From Streptomyces sp. NBC_01267 (lineage in GTDB: Bacteria > Actinomycetota > Actinomycetes > Streptomycetales > Streptomycetaceae), in assembly GCF_036241575.1 (NCBI RefSeq), contig NZ_CP108455.1, forward strand, positions 7,423,001 to 7,487,000: a stretch of DNA of 64,000 nt, given 5' to 3'. The position numbers and the translations under genes were made by a program. Below the pieces are notes generated by a model. The model did no database searches. It was not told the origin of the DNA and saw only the letters and a program-made list of their open reading frames with translations. Below, one piece after another: positions 1 through 9,474 of the stretch (position 1 is the stretch's first letter; every line of letters begins with the position of its first letter).

Positions 1-227
1 TAGTACTCGGGAATCCGCTCACTCCGGCTGAACGGCCGGGTCAGCAACCGGATCGTTTCCGCTTCCGTTGCGTGGCTGTCCACCGCCACGGCCTCGTACG
101 ATCCCGCCAGTCGATCGCGCTCGGATTCGGTCAGCGCGGCCCGGCCGCGGGTGCTCTGGAGTCTGGCTATGTTCTCGGCGTCGCCGGGCAGGCTCGGTCC
201 GGTCGGCTCGGTCGGCGTGCCGTGCAT
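1..227 (-). CDS. Partial CDS running off the left edge, unknown function
   Basis: An open reading frame starts at an ATG on the - strand (complement of 225-227) and stays open for 75 codons to the window edge, so only the N-terminus is visible. It begins MHGTPTEPTGPSLPGD and continues with a charged, probably helical stretch; no family motif is recognisable. The start lies 3 nt after the stop of the upstream methyltransferase gene. A GGACGGGGG purine run at the end of that gene could serve as ribosome binding site, so the two genes look co-transcribed and translationally coupled. By context it is probably part of the bisindole cluster. Function cannot be assigned from this fragment. Confidence 0.5.
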   Translation of the reverse strand, partial: MHGTPTEPTGPSLPGDAENIARLQSTRGRAALTESERDRLAGSYEAVAVDSHATEAETIRLLTRPFSRSERIPEY

Positions 228-230
228 GGG

Positions 231-1343
231 TCAGCCCCCGTCCTCTGCTGAACGGCCGACGACAAGGTGCTTCTCGCGGCTGGAGCGGCGCACCTCGCAG
301 TCGACGAAGCCCGATGCGTGCAGCAGATCCAGGAATTCACCAGCGGTTCGGTGCCGGCCCCGGGTTTCGACGTGCATGGAGAGGTTCATCACCGCCGTGG
401 CCAGCGGTCGGTGACCGTCGTCGTCGAAGAGCCGATCCATCACCAGCACCCGACCGCCGGGTTCGCAGGCCCGATGCGCCTTGCGCAGCAGCTCCAGACA
501 GGTGGCGTCGTCCCAGTCGGAGAGGATGTAACCGAAGGCGAGGCAGTCACCCCCGGGCAGCTGGTCGCGGAAGAAGTCCCCGGGTGCGAAGGAGAGCCGG
601 TCGCCGAGGCCGTAGTCCTCCCGGGTCCGCGCGAGGTGAGGTGCCACATGCGGCAGGTCGAAGACGGTGGCGTGGAGCGCCGGCGTACGGAGCAGCGCGG
701 AGACCGAGAACGGACCGTTCGCCCCGCCGACATCCACCAGTCGGCGGACCCCACGCAGCCCGGCGAGCTCCACCAGTTCACCCGAGACGTCGAAGCTCAA
801 CTGCCACATGGCACGGAGAAAGTCGGCCACCGACCCGGCGTCCGCGTACATCGCCTCGAAGGGGGCGGGGAGCGCTGCGTCCACCGACGCCTTGCCTTGT
901 GACAGATAGGCGTCCAGCTGCGGCATCCGACCGGCGGTGCTGGTGACGAGATGCCCGACGAACGCGCCGGCATAGCGGGAATGGGCCGGGTCCAGATACG
1001 GAGCGGATTCCGTGGGCACCAGGTACCGGCCGTGGCTGTCCTCGTCCAGGACCCCGAACGCACGGAGCGCGATGAGTAGCCGGCCGAGAGTCTCCTCGGC
1101 GGCCCCGGTGCCGGCGGCGATCTTCCCGGTACTGCTCGCTCCGTGCTCGATCAGAAACGCGAATACGCCATGCCGGTCGGCCAAGTGAACGGCATGGGTG
1201 GCGTGCATGCCGAATACCGCCCGTTCCAGCGTCTCGGGCATCCCGCTTTCGGTCCGCTCCGGCAGTGCGCCGCCCACCGGGAATTGTGGTGCGGTGCGAC
1301 ATGAGTCCAGGTTGCCGAGGCCGTCTTGTGCAGCGTGCCCCAC
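231..1343 (-). CDS. SAM-dependent O-methyltransferase (Methyltransf_2 type)
   Basis: The protein has the two-part build of small-molecule O-methyltransferases. An N-terminal helical dimerisation/winged-helix domain (MHATHAVHLADRHGVFAFL, then the ALRAFGVLDE region) precedes a Rossmann SAM-binding domain. Glycine-rich motif I reads LVDVGGANGPFSVS, and the acidic 'FGYILSDWDDATCLELL' segment is typical of this family. It transfers a methyl group from SAM to a hydroxyl (less often N) of a small molecule; here the likely substrate is the bisindole product of the adjacent cluster. The GTG start at 1343 is preceded by AGAGGGGG at a good distance. An internal ATG at 1241 gives a more family-typical 336-aa protein but has only a weak ribosome binding site. 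It diverges from the tryptophan oxidase gene. Substrate and methylation position are not predictable. Confidence 0.88.
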   Translation of the reverse strand: MGHAAQDGLGNLDSCRTAPQFPVGGALPERTESGMPETLERAVFGMHATHAVHLADRHGVFAFLIEHGASSTGKIAAGTGAAEETLGRLLIALRAFGVLDEDSHGRYLVPTESAPYLDPAHSRYAGAFVGHLVTSTAGRMPQLDAYLSQGKASVDAALPAPFEAMYADAGSVADFLRAMWQLSFDVSGELVELAGLRGVRRLVDVGGANGPFSVSALLRTPALHATVFDLPHVAPHLARTREDYGLGDRLSFAPGDFFRDQLPGGDCLAFGYILSDWDDATCLELLRKAHRACEPGGRVLVMDRLFDDDGHRPLATAVMNLSMHVETRGRHRTAGEFLDLLHASGFVDCEVRRSSREKHLVVGRSAEDGG

Positions 1344-1605
1344 TGCTGCCCCCTCTCGCCGGCTTTCGCCAGGCCATCGGAATCCACCACGAGCGTGTGG
1401 GCCTCAGCATGGCCCGAATCCGGAGTCCTTCCGGGGCGGCGACCGATAAACCGTCCGGTCGTGCGGGGTGCCGCCCGTGCTGTTGGAGGATCGGCCGCGA
1501 CGGACCATGCATCAACTACCCGTGTCCCCACCCGAACTGGGGATGTGGCAGAGACTGACCGGCCTCAACAATGGGCGGCGAACGTGATCGAGGAAGTTGG
1601 TGCGA
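1344..1605. promoter_or_regulatory. Divergent promoter region of the bisindole cluster
   Basis: This 262-nt gap separates the methyltransferase (leftward) from the tryptophan oxidase (rightward) and must hold both promoters. It contains a perfect 6-7-6 inverted repeat, TCCCCA-CCCGAAC-TGGGGA at 1525-1543, about 65 nt before the oxidase start. It could bind a regulator such as the LAL protein at 9475-12447; this is inference from position and symmetry only. Confidence 0.45.
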
Positions 1606-3123
1606 ATGCTTAGCATGCCGTCACAGAGCTCTGGGCAGTCCCGCTCCTCACGGGCCGGGACGAAGAAACGGATCACCATCATCGGTGCCGGCATATCCGG
1701 CTTGGTGGCGGCGTACGAACTCGAACGGCGTGGCCACACCGTCGAAATGCTGGAGGGGAGACTGCAACTCGGCGGCAGGGTACGCACTCACCGATTCCTG
1801 CCCGACCGCCCGGGGCCCTCGGTGGAACTCGGCGCCATGCGGGTGCCGGCCACCCACCACCGCACCATGCATTATGTGCGCGAACTCGGACTGGCCGACC
1901 GGGTAAGGGAGTTCAAGACGCTGTTCCAGGACGACACCGGGTACCTGGAGACACACTCGGGGCACCAGCGGATACATGACGCCTCACCGGCTCTCGTACA
2001 GGAGCTGAGACTGCGCCTGCCGGAGCGCGAGTACAGCGATGCGACGGTGCTCTTCGCCGCTTGGCTGTCCGTACGGGTGAACGCCATCGCACCCAAGAGC
2101 TTCCGTGACAGTATCCAGAACGGACTGGACCGCGAAATCCTCGGACTGGTCGAAGGAATCGACCTCGCGCCCTATGTGTACGGACCGGGCAAGGACCGGA
2201 TCGACCTGCATTCCCTGTTCGCGGACCACCCGCAGATCCAGGCGGGGTGCACGGGCAGGCTGTACCGCTTCGTCGAGGACATCGTCAACGAGACCAGTTC
2301 CAGCCTCGTGCGGCTGCAGGGCGGAATGGACCAGATGGTTCACGAGCTCCGTGACCGGATCCAAGGGCCGATCGGCTGCGGCCAGGAAGTGGTCGGGATC
2401 GAACTACGGGACGACGACGTCGTCCTCCGGATGCGGCGTGGATTCGGCACGGTCACCAAGACGTGCGACTACGTGCTGTGCACCATTCCCTTCTCCGTAC
2501 TGCGGACCATGGACCTGGTCGGATTCGACGACGACAAACGGGCGATCGTCCACGACATGAGCTACTGGTCCGCCACCAAAGTCGCCTTCCACTGCAGGGA
2601 GCCGTTCTGGGAGGCGGACGGCATCACCGGCGGTGGATCCTTCACCGGGGGCCTGATCCGCCAGACCTACTACCCTCCGACCGAGAGCGACCCCGCGCTC
2701 GGCGCGGCCCTGCTGGCCAGTTACACCATCGGTGACGACGCCGACGTGCTCGGTGCTCTCGGGCGCCGCGCCCGCCTCGCCACCGTGCTGGACGAACTGA
2801 CCGCGGTACACCCGCAGTTGCGGCAGGACGGCATGATCCTCGGCGTAGTGGATCAGGTGTGGGGCAGTGCTCCGTCGAGCATGGGGGCGGCTGCCGTCCG
2901 CTGGGGGAAGGACATCGCCACGTGTGAGGCGGAACGGGCCTCTGCGGCTCGCCGGCAAGGACGGCTGTTCTTCGCCGGTGAACACTGCTCCACATTTCCC
3001 GCCTGGATCGAGGGCGCGATCGAGTCGGCCGACAACGTCGTGCGGGAGATCGATCTCTACCAGCCCGGCGCGAGCGAGAGAGCCGTCGCCGGCCGCCACA
3101 GCGCGTCGGGGGCGGAGGCATGA
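1606..3123 (+). CDS. staO: L-tryptophan oxidase, VioA/RebO/StaO-type flavin amine oxidase
   Basis: This FAD-dependent amino-acid oxidase carries out the first step of bisindole biosynthesis: oxidation of L-tryptophan (or a substituted Trp) to indole-3-pyruvate imine. The N-terminus has the dinucleotide-binding motif IIGAGISGLVAAYELERRG followed by the LGGRVRTHRF segment of amine oxidases. The C-terminus has the FAD-closing motif FFAGEHCSTFPAWIEGAIES. At 505 aa it is close to RebO/StaO size. The ATG at 1606 is chosen because GAGGAAG lies 9 nt upstream; TTG and GTG codons at 1597 and 1600 are too close to it. The stop overlaps the ATG of the chromopyrrolate synthase by 4 nt (ATGA), and this O-D pairing is what separates it from generic amine oxidases. 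Family assignment is firm; substrate halogenation state is unknown. Confidence 0.93.
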   Translation: MLSMPSQSSGQSRSSRAGTKKRITIIGAGISGLVAAYELERRGHTVEMLEGRLQLGGRVRTHRFLPDRPGPSVELGAMRVPATHHRTMHYVRELGLADRVREFKTLFQDDTGYLETHSGHQRIHDASPALVQELRLRLPEREYSDATVLFAAWLSVRVNAIAPKSFRDSIQNGLDREILGLVEGIDLAPYVYGPGKDRIDLHSLFADHPQIQAGCTGRLYRFVEDIVNETSSSLVRLQGGMDQMVHELRDRIQGPIGCGQEVVGIELRDDDVVLRMRRGFGTVTKTCDYVLCTIPFSVLRTMDLVGFDDDKRAIVHDMSYWSATKVAFHCREPFWEADGITGGGSFTGGLIRQTYYPPTESDPALGAALLASYTIGDDADVLGALGRRARLATVLDELTAVHPQLRQDGMILGVVDQVWGSAPSSMGAAAVRWGKDIATCEAERASAARRQGRLFFAGEHCSTFPAWIEGAIESADNVVREIDLYQPGASERAVAGRHSASGAEA

Positions 3124-6100
3124 GCCTCTTCGATCTCCCGCGGCTGCACTTCGCCGGAACCGCCACGACCCAACTGCCCACCGGACCGCGCGGCGGACTG
3201 GTCGATCTCGCGACGAACACCGCCCTCACCCCCAACGGCCGGCCGTTCCCGGCGGACCGCCCGGCCGGTGAGTACCACGACATCCTGGACAGGACAGATC
3301 CGGGGCCCGGACCGGCCAAGGGCCAGAACTTCGGTGGCAGCGGCCACTTCGCCGTGGACGCACGCATGGTCGGCGCGGAACTCTCCGCCGGAACGCTGAT
3401 CACCGACGACCCCGTGATCGGCGGCCACGTCGATATGTGGGGCCACTACAACGAGTACTTCGCCACCACGGCCAACCGCGCCAGGGTGTTCGACATCGAC
3501 CCGTCCTCCCACTGGACCACCACGCTGATGGTCGGTCAGTTCTGCTTCGGCCGCCAAGGCCGTTCGCACGACGTCGGATACCTCTTCACCGGCGACGTCG
3601 AAGGGTTCCAGCCGCCCAGATGGCAGGTCTTCGACCCGCACATCAACGCCGACGTCCGGCCGTCGGCGTCCCGGTTGCCCTCCTCGTCGGTGCACCAGTT
3701 CGTGGTCACCGGTGACGGCGCGCTGCACTGGCTGGAGCAGCCGTCCCGCTCAGCTGTCGTGACCCGGCTGCGAGACGCGGTGGAGACCGCAGGGGCCGAC
3801 GGGATCGTCGTGCAGTTCGCACTCCACGGCACTCCGGCACCGGCCGTTCCCGAGCAGCCCGTCACCTGGCAGCTCCGCGGCACCGTCGCGCCCTGGCGAG
3901 CGGACGAACCCCGCTCGTACCCCGCAGGACGTCTGCTCACCGCGCAGGACCCGCCCCGCCCGCACCCGTCCCCGGTACCCCGCCAGGTCACCGTCGACGT
4001 GGGAGCGGCACATGTCACCTTCAACCTGGTCGCCGGACCGCCGGGGACACTCGCCGTCCGGGCCGGCGAGGGGGAGACCTGGGAACTGCGCACGGCACAC
4101 GGCGACCATCTCGTCGCCGAACTTCCCACGGGTGCCCGGACAGCCGCCGAGGACCTGACCAGCGGGGTGCTGACCGTGCCTCGTCAACCGCGGGCGGATG
4201 CCGCCGAACACGAAGCGCTGTGTCTGGTGAGGCGGAACAGCGACGGCACAACGACCCCGCTGCTGAGCGAGCGTGAGGTCAACATCCAGGCGGACGACGC
4301 GTGCATCATCGTCGACCACCCCGACGGCGAACACGACGACACCTACGACGTCCGTGTATCCGTCCTCTCCCTGATCCGGGGCAGGCCCGGCCCCCTGAAC
4401 GCCCTCCATGTCCGGCAGTACGCCAACCCCCGTGCCCTGCCCCGGGACGAGGCGGCCCGCTCACCCCGGGCACGCTGCACGGACATCGATATCGTGCGGC
4501 TGCGCCCCGACCTCCCCGACAGCCCTGTGAAGAGCACCGACTGGGCGGCCGAGTGCACGATCAGTACCGACGTCCGGGGGCGCGGGGCGTTCGTCCTGCG
4601 GGGTGCGCGGCCAGGCTGCGCCAGAATTCTGCTGACCGCGGCCGGTGAGGACCCTCCCGCCGATCCCTCGCTCCCCGGGTCCGCCGCCGTCGCCTACGAC
4701 AACGACGACCGGCTCGGCTACTGGGCCGGCGCCGGACATCTCTCGGTGCGGGTTCTCCCCGACGACTGGTGGCTGGCGGACGTACCGCAGGACCAGGTGA
4801 CCTTCGACCTGGTCCACGCGGAGGTCTTCGCCTTCTACGAGCACATGTTCGCCTTCATGAAGGACAAGGTCTTCAGCCTGGCGGACCAGTTCCGCGTGGA
4901 CACGTACGCCCGGCTGATCTGGCAGATGTCCGACCCGGAGAACAAGCCGAAGACGTACTACATGCCACCGACCCGCGACCTGTCGGAACCCAAGGCCCGT
5001 CTGCTGCTGGCCTACCTCCGCGTGCGCAACACCCCGGACCAGGTCCTCACCACCAGCCCGGCCACCACGCGCGCGGGCGGCGGCATCACCACTCGGCAGG
5101 AGCTGGTGTCGACACTGCGGCACGCCGCGATGATCGAACTGGCAGTCACCCTCCAGTACCTCTACGCGGCCTACTCCCTCCCACTGCACGGGGCCGGACT
5201 GGAATACGTCCGGCAAGGGCAGTGGACAGAAGAGCAGTTGAGGATCGTCAGCGGCGACGGCGGAAAGACACTCGACGACGGGATCCGCAACACCCTGCTC
5301 CGCGTGGCCCGCGAGGAAATGATCCACTTCCTCGTCGTCAACAACATCGTCATGGCGCTCGGTGAACCCTTCCACTTTCCCGCCATCGACTTCGGCACCC
5401 TCAACGGCGAACTGCTCGTACCGCTGGACTTCTCGCTGGAAGGCCTCGACATCGGCAGTGTCCAGCGGTTCATCGCCATCGAGTCACCCCACCGCATCAG
5501 CCACGACGTCCGGTACGGCGCCCTCGGCGGCCCTGTCCGCGGCCCGCGGCCGGGGCCTCCCGGCTACGCCTCGTTGAGCGATCTCTACGCCGACGTACGA
5601 GAGGCGCTCCAGCGCATCCCCGGGCTCTTCATGGTGGACCGGGGAAGAGGCGGCGGCGAACACCACGTATTTCTGCGGAAGTCGGTGAACACCGCGCACC
5701 CGGACTACCAATTGGAGGTCGACGACCTCTCCAGCGCCCTGTTCGCGGTCGACTTCATCACCGAGCAGGGCGAAGGACAGATCCTCTCTCAGGAGGCGGA
5801 CCCCCCGAGCGAGGAATGCCACTTCGACGCCTTCCTGCGGATCTCGGATCTCCTGATGAACCTGCGGCTGAACCGGCCGCCCGGTCACCGCCCGGCCCCG
5901 GACTTCGCCTATCCGGTCCTGCGTAACCCGACCCTGACCGAAGGCACCGGAATCCGGCAGGTCATCGTCGAACCGACGGCCCGTGAGGTCGCCCGGCTCT
6001 GCAACGGCTCCTACTTCATGATGGCCCAGCTCATGGTCCAGCACTTCGGCGAACAGCCCGACGCGAGCCTGCGGCGATCGGAGCTCATGAACTACTCGAT

Positions 6101-6356
6101 CGACCTCATGAACGGTGTGCTGCAACCCCTGGCCGAACTGTTGGCAGTCCTGCCGTCGGGTGTACCGGGCCGGACGGCAGGAGCACCGTTCGCGCTGGAG
6201 AGGGCGCCGGAGCCCCTCACCCGCCCGGACGTGGCACGACGCGTCTTCGCACGGCGCTGCACGGAGCTCGCACGGACGGCCCGGGAACACCCGGTCGTCC
6301 CGGCCCGAGTGGCGGACACGCTCAGCTTCCTGGCCGACCGCTTCGGCGCGTACTGA
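3120..6356 (+). CDS. staD: Chromopyrrolate synthase (VioB/RebD/StaD family)
   Basis: This large (1078 aa) haem enzyme couples two indole-3-pyruvate imine molecules. In the RebD/StaD branch it yields chromopyrrolic acid. The N-terminus MSLFDLPRLHFAGTATTQLP is characteristic of the VioB/RebD family. A ferritin-like iminophenylpyruvate-dimer-synthase domain lies at roughly residues 655-830, with helices LRHAAMIELAVTLQYLY and LLRVAREEMIHFLVVNNIV. Length matches the family (about 1000-1100 aa). It overlaps the tryptophan oxidase by 4 nt and is followed 37 nt later by the RebC/StaC homologue. No VioE homologue is present, which excludes a violacein pathway and supports chromopyrrolic acid as the product. 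Assignment is secure at family level. Confidence 0.95.
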   Translation: MSLFDLPRLHFAGTATTQLPTGPRGGLVDLATNTALTPNGRPFPADRPAGEYHDILDRTDPGPGPAKGQNFGGSGHFAVDARMVGAELSAGTLITDDPVIGGHVDMWGHYNEYFATTANRARVFDIDPSSHWTTTLMVGQFCFGRQGRSHDVGYLFTGDVEGFQPPRWQVFDPHINADVRPSASRLPSSSVHQFVVTGDGALHWLEQPSRSAVVTRLRDAVETAGADGIVVQFALHGTPAPAVPEQPVTWQLRGTVAPWRADEPRSYPAGRLLTAQDPPRPHPSPVPRQVTVDVGAAHVTFNLVAGPPGTLAVRAGEGETWELRTAHGDHLVAELPTGARTAAEDLTSGVLTVPRQPRADAAEHEALCLVRRNSDGTTTPLLSEREVNIQADDACIIVDHPDGEHDDTYDVRVSVLSLIRGRPGPLNALHVRQYANPRALPRDEAARSPRARCTDIDIVRLRPDLPDSPVKSTDWAAECTISTDVRGRGAFVLRGARPGCARILLTAAGEDPPADPSLPGSAAVAYDNDDRLGYWAGAGHLSVRVLPDDWWLADVPQDQVTFDLVHAEVFAFYEHMFAFMKDKVFSLADQFRVDTYARLIWQMSDPENKPKTYYMPPTRDLSEPKARLLLAYLRVRNTPDQVLTTSPATTRAGGGITTRQELVSTLRHAAMIELAVTLQYLYAAYSLPLHGAGLEYVRQGQWTEEQLRIVSGDGGKTLDDGIRNTLLRVAREEMIHFLVVNNIVMALGEPFHFPAIDFGTLNGELLVPLDFSLEGLDIGSVQRFIAIESPHRISHDVRYGALGGPVRGPRPGPPGYASLSDLYADVREALQRIPGLFMVDRGRGGGEHHVFLRKSVNTAHPDYQLEVDDLSSALFAVDFITEQGEGQILSQEADPPSEECHFDAFLRISDLLMNLRLNRPPGHRPAPDFAYPVLRNPTLTEGTGIRQVIVEPTAREVARLCNGSYFMMAQLMVQHFGEQPDASLRRSELMNYSIDLMNGVLQPLAELLAVLPSGVPGRTAGAPFALERAPEPLTRPDVARRVFARRCTELARTAREHPVVPARVADTLSFLADRFGAY

Positions 6357-6393
6357 CTCCCCCCGCTCCTCAACAGCAGGAAAGGCGAAAGAT

Positions 6394-8016
6394 ATGACCA
6401 CTGCGTACGACACCGACGTCCTCGTCGTCGGCGGCGGCCCGGTCGGCATGGCCCTGGCCCTGGACCTCAGATCGCGAGGGGTGGCCCACACCGTCGTCGA
6501 AGCGAGCGACGGATCGGTCTCCCACCCCAAGGTCAGCAACATCGGCCCGAGGTCCATGGAGTTCTTCCGCCGGTGGGGCGTCGCGGACAAGATCCGCGCC
6601 GCCGGCTGGCCGAGGGACCACACACTCGACAGCGTCTGGGTCACCCGGATCGGGGGACACGAGGTACTGCGGCTGCCCATCGGTACCAGCGAGACCCGGC
6701 GGCCCTTCGCGCACACCCCGGAGCCCGACGAGATCTGCCCCCAGCACTGGCTCGCGCCCCTGCTCGCCGACGAGGTGGGCAGACACCCGGACGGACCGCT
6801 GCGGCTGAACTGCCGCATGGACACCTTCCAGCAGGGCGACGACGGGGTCGTCGCCACCGTCACCGACCAGAGGGACGGGACGGTCGGCACCATCCATGCC
6901 CAGTACCTCGTGGCCTGCGACGGTGCCTCCTCACCGATCCGCAAGGCATGCGGCGTCGCCGCCCCGGCCCGCCATCCCACCCAGACGTTCCGCAACATCC
7001 TCTTCCGCGCCCCTGAGCTCGGTGAACAGCTGGGAACACGCAAAGCGCTCTTCTACTTCCTCCTGCTGTCGACGTCGCTGCGCTTTCCCATGCGGGCGAT
7101 GGACGGCCGCGGGCTGTTCCGGCTGTCGGTCCGCGTCGACGGCAGTCCCGAGGCAGCCCAGCCCGCCCTGGCGCTGATCCGGCAGGCGCTGGCCGTCGAC
7201 ACGCCGGTCGAGGTGCTGTCCGACCACGCATGGCATCTGACACACCGGGTGGCGGAGGAATTCCGCAGCGGCCGGGTCTTCTTCGCCGGAGACGCCGCAC
7301 ACACCCTGTCGCCCTCCGGTGGGTTCGGTATGAACACCGGCATCGCGGGCGCGGCCGACCTGGGCTGGAAACTCGCAGCCGAACTGGCGGGCTGGTCGGG
7401 GCCCACGCTCCTGGACACGTACCGAATCGAGCGGCAGCCCGTCGCGGAGCAGGCGGTGGAGGAGGCGAACCGCAATCTCGTCCGTACGATGAGCCGCACC
7501 CTGTCCGAGGATCTTCACGAGGACACACCCGCGGGCGAGCGGGCCCGTGCCGCGATGGCCGAACAGCTGGAACGCAGCGGAATCCGCCGCGAGTTCGACG
7601 CTCCCATGATCCATATGGGATACCGGTACGAGTCCCCGGTCATCGTCCCCGACCTCGGAACACCACCGGCCGACGAGAACGAGCAGCGTCCCAACAGCAA
7701 GCCGGGATCACGCGCCCCGCACGCCTGGCTGAAGCCGGGACTCTCCACACTCGACCTGTTCGGTGACGGCTTCCGGCTGCTGAACTTCGCGGAACCTCCT
7801 CGGTACCACCCGTGCCCGCAGCACGAAGGGTTCGAAAGGGCCTTCGCCGACCGGCACATGCCGCTGGGCGTCACCGTGTGCCACGACTCCGAAGTGGCCG
7901 CCCTCTACCAGCGCCCGTTCGTCCTGGTGCGGCCCGACGGACACGTGGCCTGGCGGGGCTCGGAGCTCCCCACCGACCCCGGCGCGCTCGCGGACACGGT
8001 ACGCGGCGCCCGGTGA
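6394..8016 (+). CDS. staC: RebC/StaC-type FAD-dependent oxygenase
   Basis: This is a flavoprotein of the aromatic hydroxylase family (540 aa). The GxGxxG-type motif is VLVVGGGPVGMALALDLRSR (residues 9-28), the DG motif is near CDGASS (175-180), and the GD motif is FFAGDAAHTLSPSGGFGMN. In indolocarbazole pathways this enzyme works with the P450 to set the oxidation state of the pyrrole ring after decarboxylation. RebC gives the imide-type arcyriaflavin core; StaC gives the lactam K252c. The segment ALFYFLLLSTSLRFPMRAMDGRG (residues 218-240) aligns by eye with the substrate-side region used to separate the two classes, but the class cannot be settled without an alignment. The start ATG at 6394 follows GGAAAGGCGAAAG. 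It stands between D and P in one + strand operon. Confidence 0.92.
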   Translation: MTTAYDTDVLVVGGGPVGMALALDLRSRGVAHTVVEASDGSVSHPKVSNIGPRSMEFFRRWGVADKIRAAGWPRDHTLDSVWVTRIGGHEVLRLPIGTSETRRPFAHTPEPDEICPQHWLAPLLADEVGRHPDGPLRLNCRMDTFQQGDDGVVATVTDQRDGTVGTIHAQYLVACDGASSPIRKACGVAAPARHPTQTFRNILFRAPELGEQLGTRKALFYFLLLSTSLRFPMRAMDGRGLFRLSVRVDGSPEAAQPALALIRQALAVDTPVEVLSDHAWHLTHRVAEEFRSGRVFFAGDAAHTLSPSGGFGMNTGIAGAADLGWKLAAELAGWSGPTLLDTYRIERQPVAEQAVEEANRNLVRTMSRTLSEDLHEDTPAGERARAAMAEQLERSGIRREFDAPMIHMGYRYESPVIVPDLGTPPADENEQRPNSKPGSRAPHAWLKPGLSTLDLFGDGFRLLNFAEPPRYHPCPQHEGFERAFADRHMPLGVTVCHDSEVAALYQRPFVLVRPDGHVAWRGSELPTDPGALADTVRGAR

Positions 8017-8066
8017 CGCACCCCCCGGTGCGCGGACGGATGCCATTACTCTCAGGGAGAGGCACC

Positions 8067-9422
8067 ATGCTGTTCGAAGAACTGCCACCTTTCGACCTGC
8101 GCGGCTGGCCGGCCGAGGCCATCGCCGATCCCTACCCCGTCTACCTGCGCTACCGGGCGAGGTCCCCCGTACACCATGTGCCGGGCCTGCCGGGCGAGCC
8201 GGACACCTACTACGTCTTCGGTTACGACGAAGTCGTGCAGGTGCTCACCAGCCCACGGTTCGGACGCAGCGCGGACGCCGCGAACACCGAACCCCCGGTC
8301 GCGAGCTCCGCGTGCCCCACGGCGCCACGGCCGGCGGACCGCCACGAAACCCTGCGCACCATGCTCCGGAACTGGCTGGTGTTCCTCGACCCGCCCCGGC
8401 ACACCACCCTGCGCACGCTGCTCAGTAAGGAGTTCACCCCGAGGATTGTCCTCGGTCTGCGCGAGCGCATGCAGGAGATCGCTCGCGAACTGCTCGCGGA
8501 GATGCGGCGCAAGGAAGTCGTGGACCTGGTGGCGGAGTTCACCGCGCCTTTCCCCGTCATGGTGATCTGCGAACTGCTCGGGGTGGAGCGCCGGCACTGC
8601 GACTGGCTGCGTGAACTCTCCGTCCAGTTGCAGGAGGCGAGCACGTCGCGGGCGGGCAGCGGCACGGACGGGCTCGTGCGCGCCGACGCAGCGGCCCGGC
8701 AACTCGTCGAATTCTTCCGCGACCACGCCCGGCGCCGCCACGGCGGGGACGCGGAAGATCTGGTCTCTCTGCTGGTCAGAGCCGGCGAACAAGGCGAGCC
8801 CCTGACGGACGACGAGATCGCCGCGACCTGTGTCCACCTGCTCACCGCCGGACACGAGACCACCACCCATGCGCTGGCCAAGTCGGCCCTGGCCCTGCTG
8901 GACCGACCCGACACCCTCGCGGAACTGTGCACGGCGGAGCAGCTGCTGCCAGGGGCCGTCCAGGAACTCGTCAGATTCGACCCGCCGGTCCAGGCCGTGA
9001 GCCGATGGGCGTACCAGGAGGAAGCGCTCGGCGGACACCGGATCCGGCGGGGAGCGAAAATCGTCCTCATGCTGGGCTCGGCCAATCGGGATGCCTGCCA
9101 TTTCCCCCACCCCGATGTGCTCGACGTGCACCGGCCCCCTGACCGACACCTCGGATTCGGCCTGGGAATCCACTTCTGCCTGGGCGCGGCACTGGCCCGG
9201 ACGGAAGTCGAGACCGGGCTCGCTGCGCTGCTGGAGTTCCTGCCGGGGGCGAGTCCGACCGGCCCAGGAGTCCGGTACACGGACGATCTGGTCTTTCACG
9301 GACCGGCGGAGTTGTGGCTGGACACCGGAGCACGGCCCGGAAACCGGGCCGGTGTACCGCTCGGAGTACGGAGCAACTCGGTGCGGCCGGACGTTACCGG
9401 AGGGGCGCGGCCGAGCGGCTGA
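8067..9422 (+). CDS. staP: Cytochrome P450, StaP/RebP-type (chromopyrrolate aryl coupling)
   Basis: This 451-aa bacterial class I P450 has the I-helix motif HLLTAGHETTTHA and the haem loop FGLGIHFCLGAALARTE with Cys371 as thiolate ligand. In staurosporine and rebeccamycin pathways the homologous enzyme oxidatively joins the two indole C2 positions of chromopyrrolic acid to form the six-ring indolocarbazole scaffold. Position directly after the StaC-type gene supports that role here. ATG 8067 is preceded by AGGGAGAGG. No ferredoxin or ferredoxin reductase gene is adjacent, so electrons presumably come from housekeeping partners. It ends 52 nt before the convergent LAL regulator, with a hairpin between them. 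Confidence 0.92.
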   Translation: MLFEELPPFDLRGWPAEAIADPYPVYLRYRARSPVHHVPGLPGEPDTYYVFGYDEVVQVLTSPRFGRSADAANTEPPVASSACPTAPRPADRHETLRTMLRNWLVFLDPPRHTTLRTLLSKEFTPRIVLGLRERMQEIARELLAEMRRKEVVDLVAEFTAPFPVMVICELLGVERRHCDWLRELSVQLQEASTSRAGSGTDGLVRADAAARQLVEFFRDHARRRHGGDAEDLVSLLVRAGEQGEPLTDDEIAATCVHLLTAGHETTTHALAKSALALLDRPDTLAELCTAEQLLPGAVQELVRFDPPVQAVSRWAYQEEALGGHRIRRGAKIVLMLGSANRDACHFPHPDVLDVHRPPDRHLGFGLGIHFCLGAALARTEVETGLAALLEFLPGASPTGPGVRYTDDLVFHGPAELWLDTGARPGNRAGVPLGVRSNSVRPDVTGGARPSG

Positions 9423-9433
9423 GCCGGGACGGA

Positions 9434-9459
9434 CGCCGGTCGGGCAGATCAGACCGGCG
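9434..9459. terminator. Hairpin between convergent P450 and LAL regulator
   Basis: A perfect 8-bp inverted repeat, CGCCGGTC (9434-9441) and GACCGGCG (9452-9459), with a 10-nt loop lies in the 52-nt gap between two convergent genes. It fits a short bidirectional terminator. There is no U-tract, as is common in Streptomyces. Confidence 0.55.
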
Positions 9460-9474
9460 CGACCCGCTCCGCCG

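Noticed and set aside
1..9422. Violacein pathway
   Set aside because: The oxidase and synthase families are shared with VioA/VioB, but VioC/D/E-type genes are absent and the RebC/StaC and StaP/RebP homologues are present.
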